Positions 17,299 through 24,703 of a stretch of 27,419 bases of DNA are shown here, piece after piece; the first letter of the stretch is position 1, and the number at the start of each line of letters is the position of its first letter. Under the pieces are notes generated by a model. It ran no database searches, was not told the DNA's origin, and was given only the letters and a program-made list of their open reading frames with translations. The DNA lies in the NCBI GenBank assembly GCA_020024455.1, contig JAHHTU010000032.1, forward strand, positions 1 to 27,419. The letters are read 5' to 3'. Position numbers and translations under genes: made by a program. Origin of the DNA: Anaerotignum sp. (lineage in GTDB: Bacteria; Bacillota; Clostridia; Lachnospirales; Anaerotignaceae).

Positions 17299-18378
17299 AT
17301 GAGTGATATACAAAGACAAGCGGCTGAGGTATTGTTTCAGGAAGAATTGGACGCATTGATGGCGGCAGAGCAGGCACCCATTCCCACAGGTTGGAGAATG
17401 TCGCCAAAGTCTGTGCTGACCTATATTTGCGGCGGGAAAGTCGGCAACAAAGAGATTACACCAAAGTATATTGGCAATCGCCGTTTGATTGAGATTGCCA
17501 TTGCGACATTGGTCACAGACCGTGCATTGCTCTTGATTGGAGAACCCGGTACGGCAAAATCATGGTTAAGTGAGCATTTGAGTGCGGCAATCAATGGCGA
17601 CTCCACAAAAGTGGTACAAGGTACGGCAGGTACCACAGAAGAACAAATTCGCTATTCTTGGAATTATGCCATGCTGATTGCAAAAGGGCCAAGTATGGAC
17701 GCTATGGTAAAAAGCCCGATTTATACCGCCATGGAAACGGGCAGTATTGCACGTATGGAAGAAATTTCCCGTTGTGCAAGCGAAGTGCAGGACGCTTTGA
17801 TTTCCATATTGTCTGAAAAACGCATGGCAGTGCCCGAATTGGGTTTGGAAGTGCCTGCAAAAAAAGGATTTTCTGTGATTGCAACGGCAAATACCAGAGA
17901 CAGAGGGGTAAACGATATGTCAGCGGCTTTGAAAAGACGTTTTAACATTGTGGTGTTGCCTTCTCCTGCAAATTTGCAAACAGAAATGGAAATTGTAAAA
18001 ACAAGGGTGGAACAACTCTCCAAAGGTTTGGATTTGTATGCAAAATGCCCGGATACGGAATTGATACAACAAGTGGTCACCATATTCAGAGAATTGCGTG
18101 CAGGGGCAACATTGGACGGCAAACAAAAACTGAAAACAACCAGTGGCGTGCTTTCCACAGCAGAAGCAATCTCCCTTTTGGCAAATTCCATGGCATTGGC
18201 AGGCAGTTTCGGCACAGGGGAAATTGCACCCGATGACCTTGCGGCGGCATTACAGGGGGCGGTTGTCAAAGATGAGGAAAAAGATAACATTTGCTGGAAA
18301 GAATATCTTGAAAATGTGATGAAAAAACGTGGCTCTGCATGGTTGCCATTATATCATGCATGCAAGGAGTTGAATTGA
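17299..18378 (+). CDS. MoxR-family AAA+ ATPase, YehL-like
   Basis: This 359-aa AAA+ ATPase is of the MoxR family, most like the YehL subfamily in length and neighbours. Walker A is GEPGTAKS (81-88). The Walker B region is IARMEEISRC, with E154-E155 where most MoxR proteins have Asp-Glu. Further AAA+ motifs are SILSEKRMAVPELG and the sensor 1 region VIATANTRDRGVND, followed by AAL KRRFN with the arginine-finger region. MoxR ATPases usually act with a VWA protein as chaperones that assemble or remodel protein or metal-cofactor complexes; the VWA partner is two genes downstream. AAGGAGG (17285-17291) precedes the ATG, and only one base separates the stop from the next gene. Confidence 0.9.
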   Translation: MSDIQRQAAEVLFQEELDALMAAEQAPIPTGWRMSPKSVLTYICGGKVGNKEITPKYIGNRRLIEIAIATLVTDRALLLIGEPGTAKSWLSEHLSAAINGDSTKVVQGTAGTTEEQIRYSWNYAMLIAKGPSMDAMVKSPIYTAMETGSIARMEEISRCASEVQDALISILSEKRMAVPELGLEVPAKKGFSVIATANTRDRGVNDMSAALKRRFNIVVLPSPANLQTEMEIVKTRVEQLSKGLDLYAKCPDTELIQQVVTIFRELRAGATLDGKQKLKTTSGVLSTAEAISLLANSMALAGSFGTGEIAPDDLAAALQGAVVKDEEKDNICWKEYLENVMKKRGSAWLPLYHACKELN

Positions 18379-18379
18379 T

Positions 18380-20644
18380 ATGGGAAAACCCGTACTGTTT
18401 GGGGTGCGACATTTGTCACCTGCGGCAGCGTATCATGTGCGAAAAGCATTGCAAAAGACAAAACCGGATTTGGTATTGATTGAAGGGCCGAGCGATTTTA
18501 CAGACCAAATGCATTGGCTTTGCGATAAAAAAACAAAACCGCCTGTAGCAATATTGGCATATACACAAGAGATACCGGTGAAAACGATATTATATCCATT
18601 TGCAGTATATTCTCCCGAATATCAGGCGATTTTGTGGGCGTTTGAGCATGATGTGCCTTGTCGGTTTATGGATTTGCCCTCTGATGTGTTTCTGGCAATC
18701 GGGGCAAGCAAACAAGACAAATTGCAACAAGACATGACACAAGAGACCATACAGGATAATACAGAAAGTATTTATGAACGATTGGAAACATGGACAGGGG
18801 AGTCACACGACACGTTTTGGGAGCGGTATTTTGAGCAGTTGGAAAGCGAATATCAGCAGGCAACCGCCGTATTTGGCAAAGAATTGCGGGAACGTACACA
18901 AGAGGATACATGGGATTTTGCCGAAAATTTAGTCAGAGAAGCATACATGAAAAAGGTGATGGTAGACGCAGAACAAGAGGGATTTACAAATATTTTCTGT
19001 GTTTGTGGGGCGTATCATGTATCCGGTTTGGAAGAAAATGCACCCATGACAGAACAGGAATACAAAAAATTACCCAGATTATCCAGCTTGTCTACATGGA
19101 TGCCATACTCCTATTACCGTTTGTCACAACGTGGGGGATATGGTGCAGGCAATCAAGCCCCTGCCTATTTTGAATTATTGTGGAATGACAGAAAAAGCAG
19201 AAAAGGCATTGCACAAACGGCTTACAGCTATCTGACACGCTTGGCAGACGCACACAGAAAAGCAGGAAATTTGACATCATCTGCGGAAGTGATTGAAGCA
19301 GTGCGTTTGGCAAATGTGTTGGCACAAATGCGAGGCAGTTCATATCCTGTATTGGCAGACTTGAAAGATGCGGCAATCACTTGTATCGGGCATGGACAGT
19401 TTTCTGAAGTTGCCGTTGCGGCGGCAAAAATAGAAATCGGCAATAAAATCGGTGCATTACCCGAAGGGGTAAGCAGAACGTCCATACAAGATGATTTTTA
19501 CAGACAGTTGAAAGACTTAAATTTAGAAAAATACAAAACAATGGAAGTACAGACTTTGGATTTGGATTTGCGGGAACGCTTGCGTGTAAAATCGGAAAAA
19601 GCGGCGTTTTTGGATTTAAGACGGTCGTTTTTTCTCCATCGTTTGCGTGTGTTGGGCGTGCATTTTGCGACCATGCAACACACTAGACAAAATACCGCAA
19701 ACTGGGGCGAGTATTGGAATGTTTGGTGGCAACCGGAAGCAGAAATCGAAATTGTGGAGGCGGCACTGTTGGGAGACAGTGTGGAAAAAGCGGCAGTGTT
19801 TGCGTTGAAAGAACGTGCAGACAAAAGCCAAAACATTGCAGATGCGGCGGCAATATTCCAAGATGCATTTTTGTGTGGTATGCCTGTGGCGGCAAGTTAT
19901 GCATTGCAGGTGTTGCAACGCTTGGCAGTGGATACCGCAGCCATTACAGAAATTTCAAAAACAGCACAAAATTTGTCTTATGTCATTCGGTATGGGGATT
20001 TGCGAAAATTTGATGCACAACCCATTATTCCGTTATTGGAGCAGTTGTATCTGCGGGCGTGTTTGACATTGGAAGATGCTTGTAATTGTGACGACAAGGC
20101 GGCAAATGATGTCATGGAAAGCATAGAGCGGCTGAACCAAGTACAACGTGAGCATGAAAATTTGGACGAAACACAATGGTTGAAATTGCTTGAAACCATT
20201 TCGGACAGAGATGACATTCATACACGTTGCTCCGGTTTTGCGATGGCAACATTGATTGAACGTGGAAAAGTTTCGGAAGATTTGCTGGCAAAAGAAGTTG
20301 CCCGTCGTTTGTCAAAAGGTGTGCCTGCGGATTTGGGTGCAGGTTGGTTTGAGGGTTTGGCAAAGAAAAACAGATATGCGTTGATTGCAAGATTGTCGTT
20401 ATGGAAAGAATTAAATCAATATTTGGATACCTTGGACGATGAAGCATTCCGTCGGGCGTTGGTATTTTTAAGACGTGCATTTGCAGATTTTTCATCAGCG
20501 GAAAAGAATGATATTGCAGAAAATTTAGGGGAAGTTTGGGGTGTACAAAAAGAACAGGCAGCAGATTTGCTGATGCGTGAAACAACGGAAAGTGAACAGG
20601 CAATTTTTGATGATTTAGACGGTTTTGATTTTGATGATATTTAA
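18380..20644 (+). CDS. DUF5682-family protein (YehM-like), predicted metal-dependent hydrolase fold
   Basis: This 754-aa protein closely matches the DUF5682 pattern. The N-terminus reads FGVRHLSPAAAYHVR (H11), followed by LVLIEGPSD (E35) and later VCGAYHVSGL (H213). The combination of an early G-x-x-H, an Asp/Glu segment and a late G-x-x-H resembles the TraB/TIKI/EreA/ChaN superfamily, some members of which are metal-dependent proteases or esterases; this link is my inference. The C-terminal two thirds (about 300-754) is helical with many Ala/Leu repeats. The length agrees with E. coli YehM (about 759 aa from memory). The start uses AAGGAG (18364-18369). Overlap-like spacing on both sides suggests equimolar production with the MoxR and VWA proteins. 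Confidence 0.82.
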   Translation: MGKPVLFGVRHLSPAAAYHVRKALQKTKPDLVLIEGPSDFTDQMHWLCDKKTKPPVAILAYTQEIPVKTILYPFAVYSPEYQAILWAFEHDVPCRFMDLPSDVFLAIGASKQDKLQQDMTQETIQDNTESIYERLETWTGESHDTFWERYFEQLESEYQQATAVFGKELRERTQEDTWDFAENLVREAYMKKVMVDAEQEGFTNIFCVCGAYHVSGLEENAPMTEQEYKKLPRLSSLSTWMPYSYYRLSQRGGYGAGNQAPAYFELLWNDRKSRKGIAQTAYSYLTRLADAHRKAGNLTSSAEVIEAVRLANVLAQMRGSSYPVLADLKDAAITCIGHGQFSEVAVAAAKIEIGNKIGALPEGVSRTSIQDDFYRQLKDLNLEKYKTMEVQTLDLDLRERLRVKSEKAAFLDLRRSFFLHRLRVLGVHFATMQHTRQNTANWGEYWNVWWQPEAEIEIVEAALLGDSVEKAAVFALKERADKSQNIADAAAIFQDAFLCGMPVAASYALQVLQRLAVDTAAITEISKTAQNLSYVIRYGDLRKFDAQPIIPLLEQLYLRACLTLEDACNCDDKAANDVMESIERLNQVQREHENLDETQWLKLLETISDRDDIHTRCSGFAMATLIERGKVSEDLLAKEVARRLSKGVPADLGAGWFEGLAKKNRYALIARLSLWKELNQYLDTLDDEAFRRALVFLRRAFADFSSAEKNDIAENLGEVWGVQKEQAADLLMRETTESEQAIFDDLDGFDFDDI

Positions 20645-20659
20645 GAAAGGAGGCACGAT

Positions 20660-21838
20660 ATGACGTTAGAAGAACAAATGGCTCGTTGGCGTTTGATTTT
20701 GGGTTCGGAAACAGAAAAAAGTTTTTCCGAAATGCAGGACGGTTTGTCATTGACACCGGAACAGATGCTCATGGACCAAGCACTGGCATCAATTTATGGT
20801 ACGGATAAAGAAAGTTTTGACAACAAAAACGACAGAGGGGCAGGCAGAGGCCCTTCCTCTCCTGTGTTGGCAAAGTGGTTGGGCGATGTGCGGACATTGT
20901 TCGACAAAGAAATGGTTATGGTGATACAAAATGATGCCATAGAACGAAAAGGGTTAAAACAACTTTTGTTAGAACCGGAATTGCTGGATACATTGCAGCC
21001 TGATATCAATATGGCATCTACGTTGTTGATGCTCAAAGACCAGATACCCAAAAAATCAAAAGAGTCCGCAAGAAGATTTATTCAAAAAATTGTAGAGGAA
21101 ATCAACAAAAAAATGGAAAATCAAGTACGGCGTGCAGTCACGGCGGCATTGAATAAAAAAGAACATTCTCCTTTACCATCAGCGGCGGCGATTGATTTTC
21201 GGTATACGATTGCAAGAAATTTGCGGCATTATGACAAACAACTGCAAACCATCATTCCTGAGCGTGTGTATTTTTTTGACCGTTCTGCAAAAATCAATCG
21301 TTGGAATGTGATACTGGATATTGACCAAAGTGGTTCGATGTGTTCGTCAATCTTTTATGCTTCTGTAATGGCGTGTATTTTGGCATCTATGTCATCAATC
21401 AAAACAAATGTTGTGGCATTTGATACTCAAATTATGGATTTGACAGAGTTGTGTCAAGACCCTGTGGATTTGCTGTTTGGGTTTCAAATGGGCGGCGGTA
21501 CGGATATTGAAAAATCGGTTGCATATTGTCAGCAATTTGTGGAAACGCCAAACAAGACATTGTTTTTCCTAATTTCCGATTTGATGGAAGGTGGCAATCG
21601 AAATGGATTGTTGCGGCGGTTGGAGGATATGAAACAGGCAGGCGTGACGGTTATTGTATTGCTGGCGGTGGAAGACGGGGGATATCCCTATTATGATGAG
21701 GATATTTCCAAAAAAATTGCAAAAATGGGTATTCCCTGTTTTGCCTGTACACCCGAAAAATTACCGGACTTGTTGGAAAAGGCATTGAAAAAGATGGACT
21801 TATCGGATTTTGCAAAAGAAGTCAAACGAAAGAAATAA
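20660..21838 (+). CDS. VWA-domain protein (YehP-like), partner of the MoxR ATPase
   Basis: This 392-aa soluble protein has a helical N-terminal half (about 1-210) and a C-terminal von Willebrand A domain with a complete MIDAS metal site: D222-x-S224-x-S226 (DQSGS), T281 in GGGTD, and D307 in LISDLMEGG. VWA proteins encoded next to MoxR ATPases commonly couple ATP hydrolysis to a target through the MIDAS metal. The length is close to E. coli YehP (about 378 aa). AGAAAGGAGG (20644-20653) precedes the ATG. There is no membrane anchor, so it works in the cytoplasm, as do all the other proteins of this operon. Confidence 0.9.
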   Translation: MTLEEQMARWRLILGSETEKSFSEMQDGLSLTPEQMLMDQALASIYGTDKESFDNKNDRGAGRGPSSPVLAKWLGDVRTLFDKEMVMVIQNDAIERKGLKQLLLEPELLDTLQPDINMASTLLMLKDQIPKKSKESARRFIQKIVEEINKKMENQVRRAVTAALNKKEHSPLPSAAAIDFRYTIARNLRHYDKQLQTIIPERVYFFDRSAKINRWNVILDIDQSGSMCSSIFYASVMACILASMSSIKTNVVAFDTQIMDLTELCQDPVDLLFGFQMGGGTDIEKSVAYCQQFVETPNKTLFFLISDLMEGGNRNGLLRRLEDMKQAGVTVIVLLAVEDGGYPYYDEDISKKIAKMGIPCFACTPEKLPDLLEKALKKMDLSDFAKEVKRKK

Positions 21839-21858
21839 GAACATAAGAGAGGGAACAT

Positions 21859-22347
21859 ATGAAAAAAGAAGTGTTTGCACAAGAACATACCTATCAAAGA
21901 TATATCATTGGTAAATTTCAGAATGCAGACTTTGTGGAAAAAATGCTCAAAGCATATGGGGAATTGTGTGTAGATAGCCCACAAATCACAGGATACGAAC
22001 AAGTGGGGGCGTGGACAATCATTCCTTGTGATGCAAATTGCATTGGCAGAGGTGCTTTTTTGGATTTGATGAGTTGGTTGTGTCAAGATGGAGGGCAGGC
22101 GTTTGCTATCGGTATACGAGAGGAAAACAGCTATATTGCAGTACGGGATATAGACAATCCTTTTGGGGATACAGCATTTGTCAAATTCGATGATGGTACG
22201 GTATTGCTTTGGTATTTACCAAAAGGGCTGGTAGATGATATGGCATATGATGTATTGGAGGATACGAATATATTACAAGAAGTAGAAAACCATGAGATGT
22301 TTCTAACCATGATAGGAGCGTCAGAAGTGTTGGAAAAAATCAGATAA
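21859..22347 (+). CDS. Hypothetical protein at the end of the MoxR/VWA operon
   Basis: This 162-aa soluble acidic protein has no recognised family. It has alternating beta-like segments (AWTIIPCD, SYIAVRDI, TAFVKFDDGTVLLWYLP) and a helical C-terminus, and no signal peptide. GAGAGGG (21848-21854) precedes the ATG, 20 nt after the VWA stop. It is the last gene before a strong terminator and so is probably co-transcribed with the VWA, MoxR and DUF5682 genes. I know of no counterpart in the E. coli yehLMPQ set, so it may be a lineage-specific accessory or just a passenger. Confidence 0.72.
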   Translation: MKKEVFAQEHTYQRYIIGKFQNADFVEKMLKAYGELCVDSPQITGYEQVGAWTIIPCDANCIGRGAFLDLMSWLCQDGGQAFAIGIREENSYIAVRDIDNPFGDTAFVKFDDGTVLLWYLPKGLVDDMAYDVLEDTNILQEVENHEMFLTMIGASEVLEKIR

Positions 22348-22399
22348 AAAAAGAAATAGGAGAATACTTTGTTTGACAAAGTGTTCTCCTATTGTTTTT
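22346..22399. terminator. Bidirectional intrinsic terminator between the MoxR/VWA operon and rplT
   Basis: Bases 22355-22371 pair with 22377-22393 around a 5-nt loop, a 17-bp stem with one G-U wobble. A T-run (22395-22399) follows on the plus strand, and an A-run (22346-22352) gives a T-run on the minus strand. It serves both the six-gene operon and the convergent infC-rpmI-rplT operon. Confidence 0.92.
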
Positions 22400-22409
22400 A
22401 TAGATGGAA

Positions 22410-22766
22410 TTAGCTCAATTTTGCTTTTGCTGTGTCTACCAAAGCTGTGAAAGCTGCTGGGTCAGATACTGCCAATTCCGCCAACATTTTTCTGTTGATG
22501 GTTACATCAGCCAATTTCAAGCCGTGCATCAATTTGCTGTAAGAAATGTTGTTCATTCTGGCAGCTGCATTGATTCTTGTAATCCACAAGCTTCTGTAAT
22601 CTCTTTTTGTTTGTTTTCTGCCGGCGAAAGCAAATGCCATTGCTTTCATTACAGATTGTTTTGCCACTCTGTACTGTTTGCTTCTAGCGCCACGATAGCC
22701 TCTAGCCAGTTTCAGAACCTTTTTATGTTTTTTTCTCGCATTTAATGCGCCTTTTACTCTTGCCAT
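22410..22766 (-). CDS. rplT: Ribosomal protein L20
   Basis: This 118-aa protein binds 23S rRNA early in large-subunit assembly. The N-terminus (ARVKGALNARKKHKKVLKLA) and the following GYRGARSKQYR are diagnostic, and the length is the usual 117-119. AGGAGG lies 8 nt before the ATG. It is the last gene of infC-rpmI-rplT. In Firmicutes, L20 represses this operon by binding the leader RNA, and a leader of the right size is seen upstream of infC. Confidence 0.98.
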   Translation of the reverse strand: MARVKGALNARKKHKKVLKLARGYRGARSKQYRVAKQSVMKAMAFAFAGRKQTKRDYRSLWITRINAAARMNNISYSKLMHGLKLADVTINRKMLAELAVSDPAAFTALVDTAKAKLS

Positions 22767-22797
22767 GGTAAAGTCCTCCTAAAAAATATACTCGAAA

Positions 22798-22998
22798 TTA
22801 TGCGTAAGGTAACAGTGTTTTTTTGATGCTGTTCAATACAGTTTTGTCAACTGTTGTAGCGTGTCTTAAATTTCTTTTTCTTTTTCTGGACTTTTTACCA
22901 AGAATATGTTGTGTATTACATTTGTTTCTTTTTAATTGTCCTGTTGCAGTGATTCTGAATCTTTTCGCTGCTGCTTTTTTTGTTTTTAACTTAGGCAT
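22798..22998 (-). CDS. rpmI: Ribosomal protein L35
   Basis: This 66-aa, strongly basic protein has the family pattern PKLKTKKAAAKRFRITATG at the N-terminus and GKKSRKRKRNLR in the middle. The length is normal. AGGAGG sits 9 nt before the ATG. It lies between infC and rplT, the standard order, with 52 nt to infC and 31 nt to rplT. Confidence 0.98.
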   Translation of the reverse strand: MPKLKTKKAAAKRFRITATGQLKRNKCNTQHILGKKSRKRKRNLRHATTVDKTVLNSIKKTLLPYA

Positions 22999-23050
22999 TT
23001 CGTATTCCTCCTAAAATCTTATGGTTTACTTATTTTCATTCGGGGCATTC

Positions 23051-23557
23051 TCAGCTTTTTGGAGCCAAAAACATGACTAAGCTTTTGCCTTCCATTTTGG
23101 GTTCTTTGTCAATCACACCAAATTCGGTGGTTGCTTTTGCAAAATCTTCCAAAATTGCGATACCAACTTTGGAGTGACCGATTTCACGACCTCTGAAACG
23201 GATACTTACTTTCACTTTATCCCCATTTTTCAAAAACTCGTTTGCCTTCTTGACCTTAACCTGAACATCATGTGTATCGATACTGGGGGACAAACGCAAT
23301 TCTTTTACGTCAACGGTTTTTTGTTTCTTTCTTGCTTCTTTTTCTTTTTTGGCTTGGTCGAACTTGTATTTGCCGTAATCCATGATACGACATACAGGTG
23401 GTTTTGCAGTTGGTGCAATTTTCACCAAGTCCAGTCTTCGTTCGTCTGCGATTTTTTGGGCATCTCTGGAAGACATAATTCCTAGCTGTTCGCCGTTTTC
23501 ATCAATTAGTCTGATTTCCTTGTCCCGAATTTGTTCGTTAATCATTAAGTCAGTAAT
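23051..23557 (-). CDS. infC: Translation initiation factor IF-3, probable ATT start
   Basis: This protein of about 168 aa binds the 30S subunit and proofreads start-codon choice. The conserved sequence runs from MINEQIRDKEIRLIDENG through VCRIMDYGKYKF to IRFRGREIGHSKVG. The AGGAGGTG site (23572-23565) is followed by TTG at 23563 (3 nt after AGGAGG), ATT at 23557 (9 nt) and ATG at 23545 (21 nt). Spacing favours the rare ATT, the kind of start used by infC of E. coli and by which IF-3 limits its own synthesis. An in-frame upstream extension to 23653 runs through the leader and is not expected to be translated. TTG 23563 remains an alternative. Confidence 0.93.
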   Translation of the reverse strand: MTDLMINEQIRDKEIRLIDENGEQLGIMSSRDAQKIADERRLDLVKIAPTAKPPVCRIMDYGKYKFDQAKKEKEARKKQKTVDVKELRLSPSIDTHDVQVKVKKANEFLKNGDKVKVSIRFRGREIGHSKVGIAILEDFAKATTEFGVIDKEPKMEGKSLVMFLAPKS

Positions 23558-23572
23558 AGCCAAGCACCTCCT

Positions 23573-23728
23573 AAATTTTTTCAAAACAGTTTTTTTGGCT
23601 GCAATAAAAAATGCACCGAAAGAAATCCGCTGCATACAAGAAAAACAGAGCATACTCTGCCTTATGATACTGTATGAACCTTACGAGCCTTTGCTGCAAG
23701 GTGAGAAGCGGAACTTCTTCTTTGTTAC
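23573..23728 (-). promoter_or_regulatory. infC-rpmI-rplT leader RNA, probable L20 leader
   Basis: About 155 nt of untranslated RNA lie between the promoter and the infC ribosome binding site. It contains a conserved-looking segment GTTCCGCTTCTCACC near the 5' end. A short helix ACCTT/AAGGT follows. Next is a hairpin GCAGAG-TATG-CTCTGT followed by T5 (23660-23641). Last is a hairpin with ATGCA/TGCAT arms running into T6 (23635-23606). The two hairpin-plus-T-run elements before the coding region fit transcription attenuation, as known for the L20 leader of Bacillus. Assignment to the Rfam L20_leader family is from memory of its layout. Confidence 0.6.
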
Positions 23729-23734
23729 CTGTGT

Positions 23735-23763
23735 AGTGTAGCACAGATTTTGGTATTCGTCAA
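23735..23763 (-). promoter_or_regulatory. Strong sigma-A promoter of infC-rpmI-rplT
   Basis: On the minus strand, TTGACG (23763-23758), a 17-nt spacer and TACACT (23740-23735) make a near-consensus promoter with a TGC extended -10 directly before TACACT. Transcription would start near 23728. Confidence 0.85.
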
Positions 23764-23850
23764 CGGGTTTTTGCATTTGTGCAAATTTTTTTGTAAAAAA
23801 GTATAAAAACGGAAAATTTGTCCATACTTGGTGATAAGAGGTGGTAGGAG

Positions 23851-24396
23851 ATGAAAAAGACAATTGCCATTGTGAGTATGGCAGCGATTTTGCTGTTTGG
23901 GTGTTGTTTTTTATGTGGATATTTTTATATGAAAGAACAAACGAAAGAGCAGGAGATGCAAAAAGCAATCGTGCGGGAGGTTTCCGCAAAAGAAATGCGT
24001 ATTGCAGCAAATGCAGAGATTGTATATCAATATTATTACACCAAAGACCAAGTGACAAAAGAACAGGCAGAACCGGTGCAGGATTATATGAAAGGGCTTT
24101 CTTTGCAACAAGTGCAAAGTATTTATGCCGGTTGGCAAGTGGTATATTTTTCTGCGGATAAGGTAATTTTACGTTGCAGTGTGGACGGCAGCAGTAAAGA
24201 AAGTTATGTTTTGGGAGAAAAAGATGGATATTTGGCAGTATTTTTGGAAGATGAAAATAAAAAAGTATCGTTATATGAATGTACGGATACCCCTGTACAG
24301 ATATTACCGGAAACAGAACAACAACAGTTGAAAGAAGGCGTGATGATATTGGGAGATGCCAATTTGGCAAAGGTTTTGGCAGAATATACGAGCTGA
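23851..24396 (+). CDS. Membrane-anchored protein with a BofC C-terminal-like domain
   Basis: This 181-aa protein has one N-terminal membrane segment (about residues 5-26) and an extracytoplasmic domain. The C-terminal half (YVLGEKDGYLAVFLED, LYECTDTPVQILP, then EQQQLKEGV and a final LAEYTS) matches my recollection of the BofC C-terminal domain in clostridial proteins. B. subtilis BofC restrains SpoIVB in sigma-K checkpoint signalling, but clostridial proteins with this domain need not have that role. AAGAGGTGG (23837-23845) precedes the ATG. It is divergent from infC. No promoter could be called with confidence in 23764-23850. Confidence 0.6.
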   Translation: MKKTIAIVSMAAILLFGCCFLCGYFYMKEQTKEQEMQKAIVREVSAKEMRIAANAEIVYQYYYTKDQVTKEQAEPVQDYMKGLSLQQVQSIYAGWQVVYFSADKVILRCSVDGSSKESYVLGEKDGYLAVFLEDENKKVSLYECTDTPVQILPETEQQQLKEGVMILGDANLAKVLAEYTS

Positions 24397-24477
24397 AAAA
24401 TTTCTATATTTTGGATAGTATGCGTTTGCCTTCTTTGGATAAACTATATGTGCAACAAAAAAAGGAGGCGACATGTC

Positions 24478-24639
24478 ATGGAAAAATGTAATGAATGTAT
24501 CAGATGTACAGTGGATAACTGTAAACATCATCACAACAACAAAAATTATTGCACACTGGACACCATACAGGTTGGCACACATGAATGCAATCCTACCATG
24601 GACCAATGTACAGACTGTCTTTCCTATATGAAAAGATAA
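24478..24639 (+). CDS. Small cysteine-rich DUF1540 protein
   Basis: This 53-aa protein has eight Cys (4, 7, 10, 15, 25, 37, 44, 47) and several His (17-19, 35), arranged as I-x-C-T-V-x-N-C, then a Cys, I-Q-V-G, and a final Cys pair. That is the DUF1540 pattern and suggests metal binding. AAAGGAGG (24461-24468) precedes the ATG at 24478. An in-frame upstream ATG at 24448 lies before this site and is rejected. DUF1540 proteins are common in spore-forming Firmicutes, often as spore-associated small proteins, but their function is unknown. A terminator follows. Confidence 0.82.
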   Translation: MEKCNECIRCTVDNCKHHHNNKNYCTLDTIQVGTHECNPTMDQCTDCLSYMKR

Positions 24640-24655
24640 GTAAGCAGTTTCCATC

Positions 24656-24693
24656 AAAAAACGGATATTTCCATTTGGAAATATCCGTTTTTT
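24656..24693. terminator. Bidirectional intrinsic terminator between DUF1540 and SUKH genes
   Basis: ACGGATATTTCC (24661-24672) pairs perfectly with GGAAATATCCGT (24677-24688) around ATTT. A5 before and T5 after the stem extend it and supply T-runs in both directions, so it can end both convergent transcripts. Confidence 0.92.
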
Positions 24694-24703
24694 CTATTTT
24701 GTA

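Noticed and set aside
23558..23653. N-terminal extension of IF-3 up to 23653
   Set aside because: It runs through the leader hairpins and the ribosome binding site, and its residues do not resemble IF-3.
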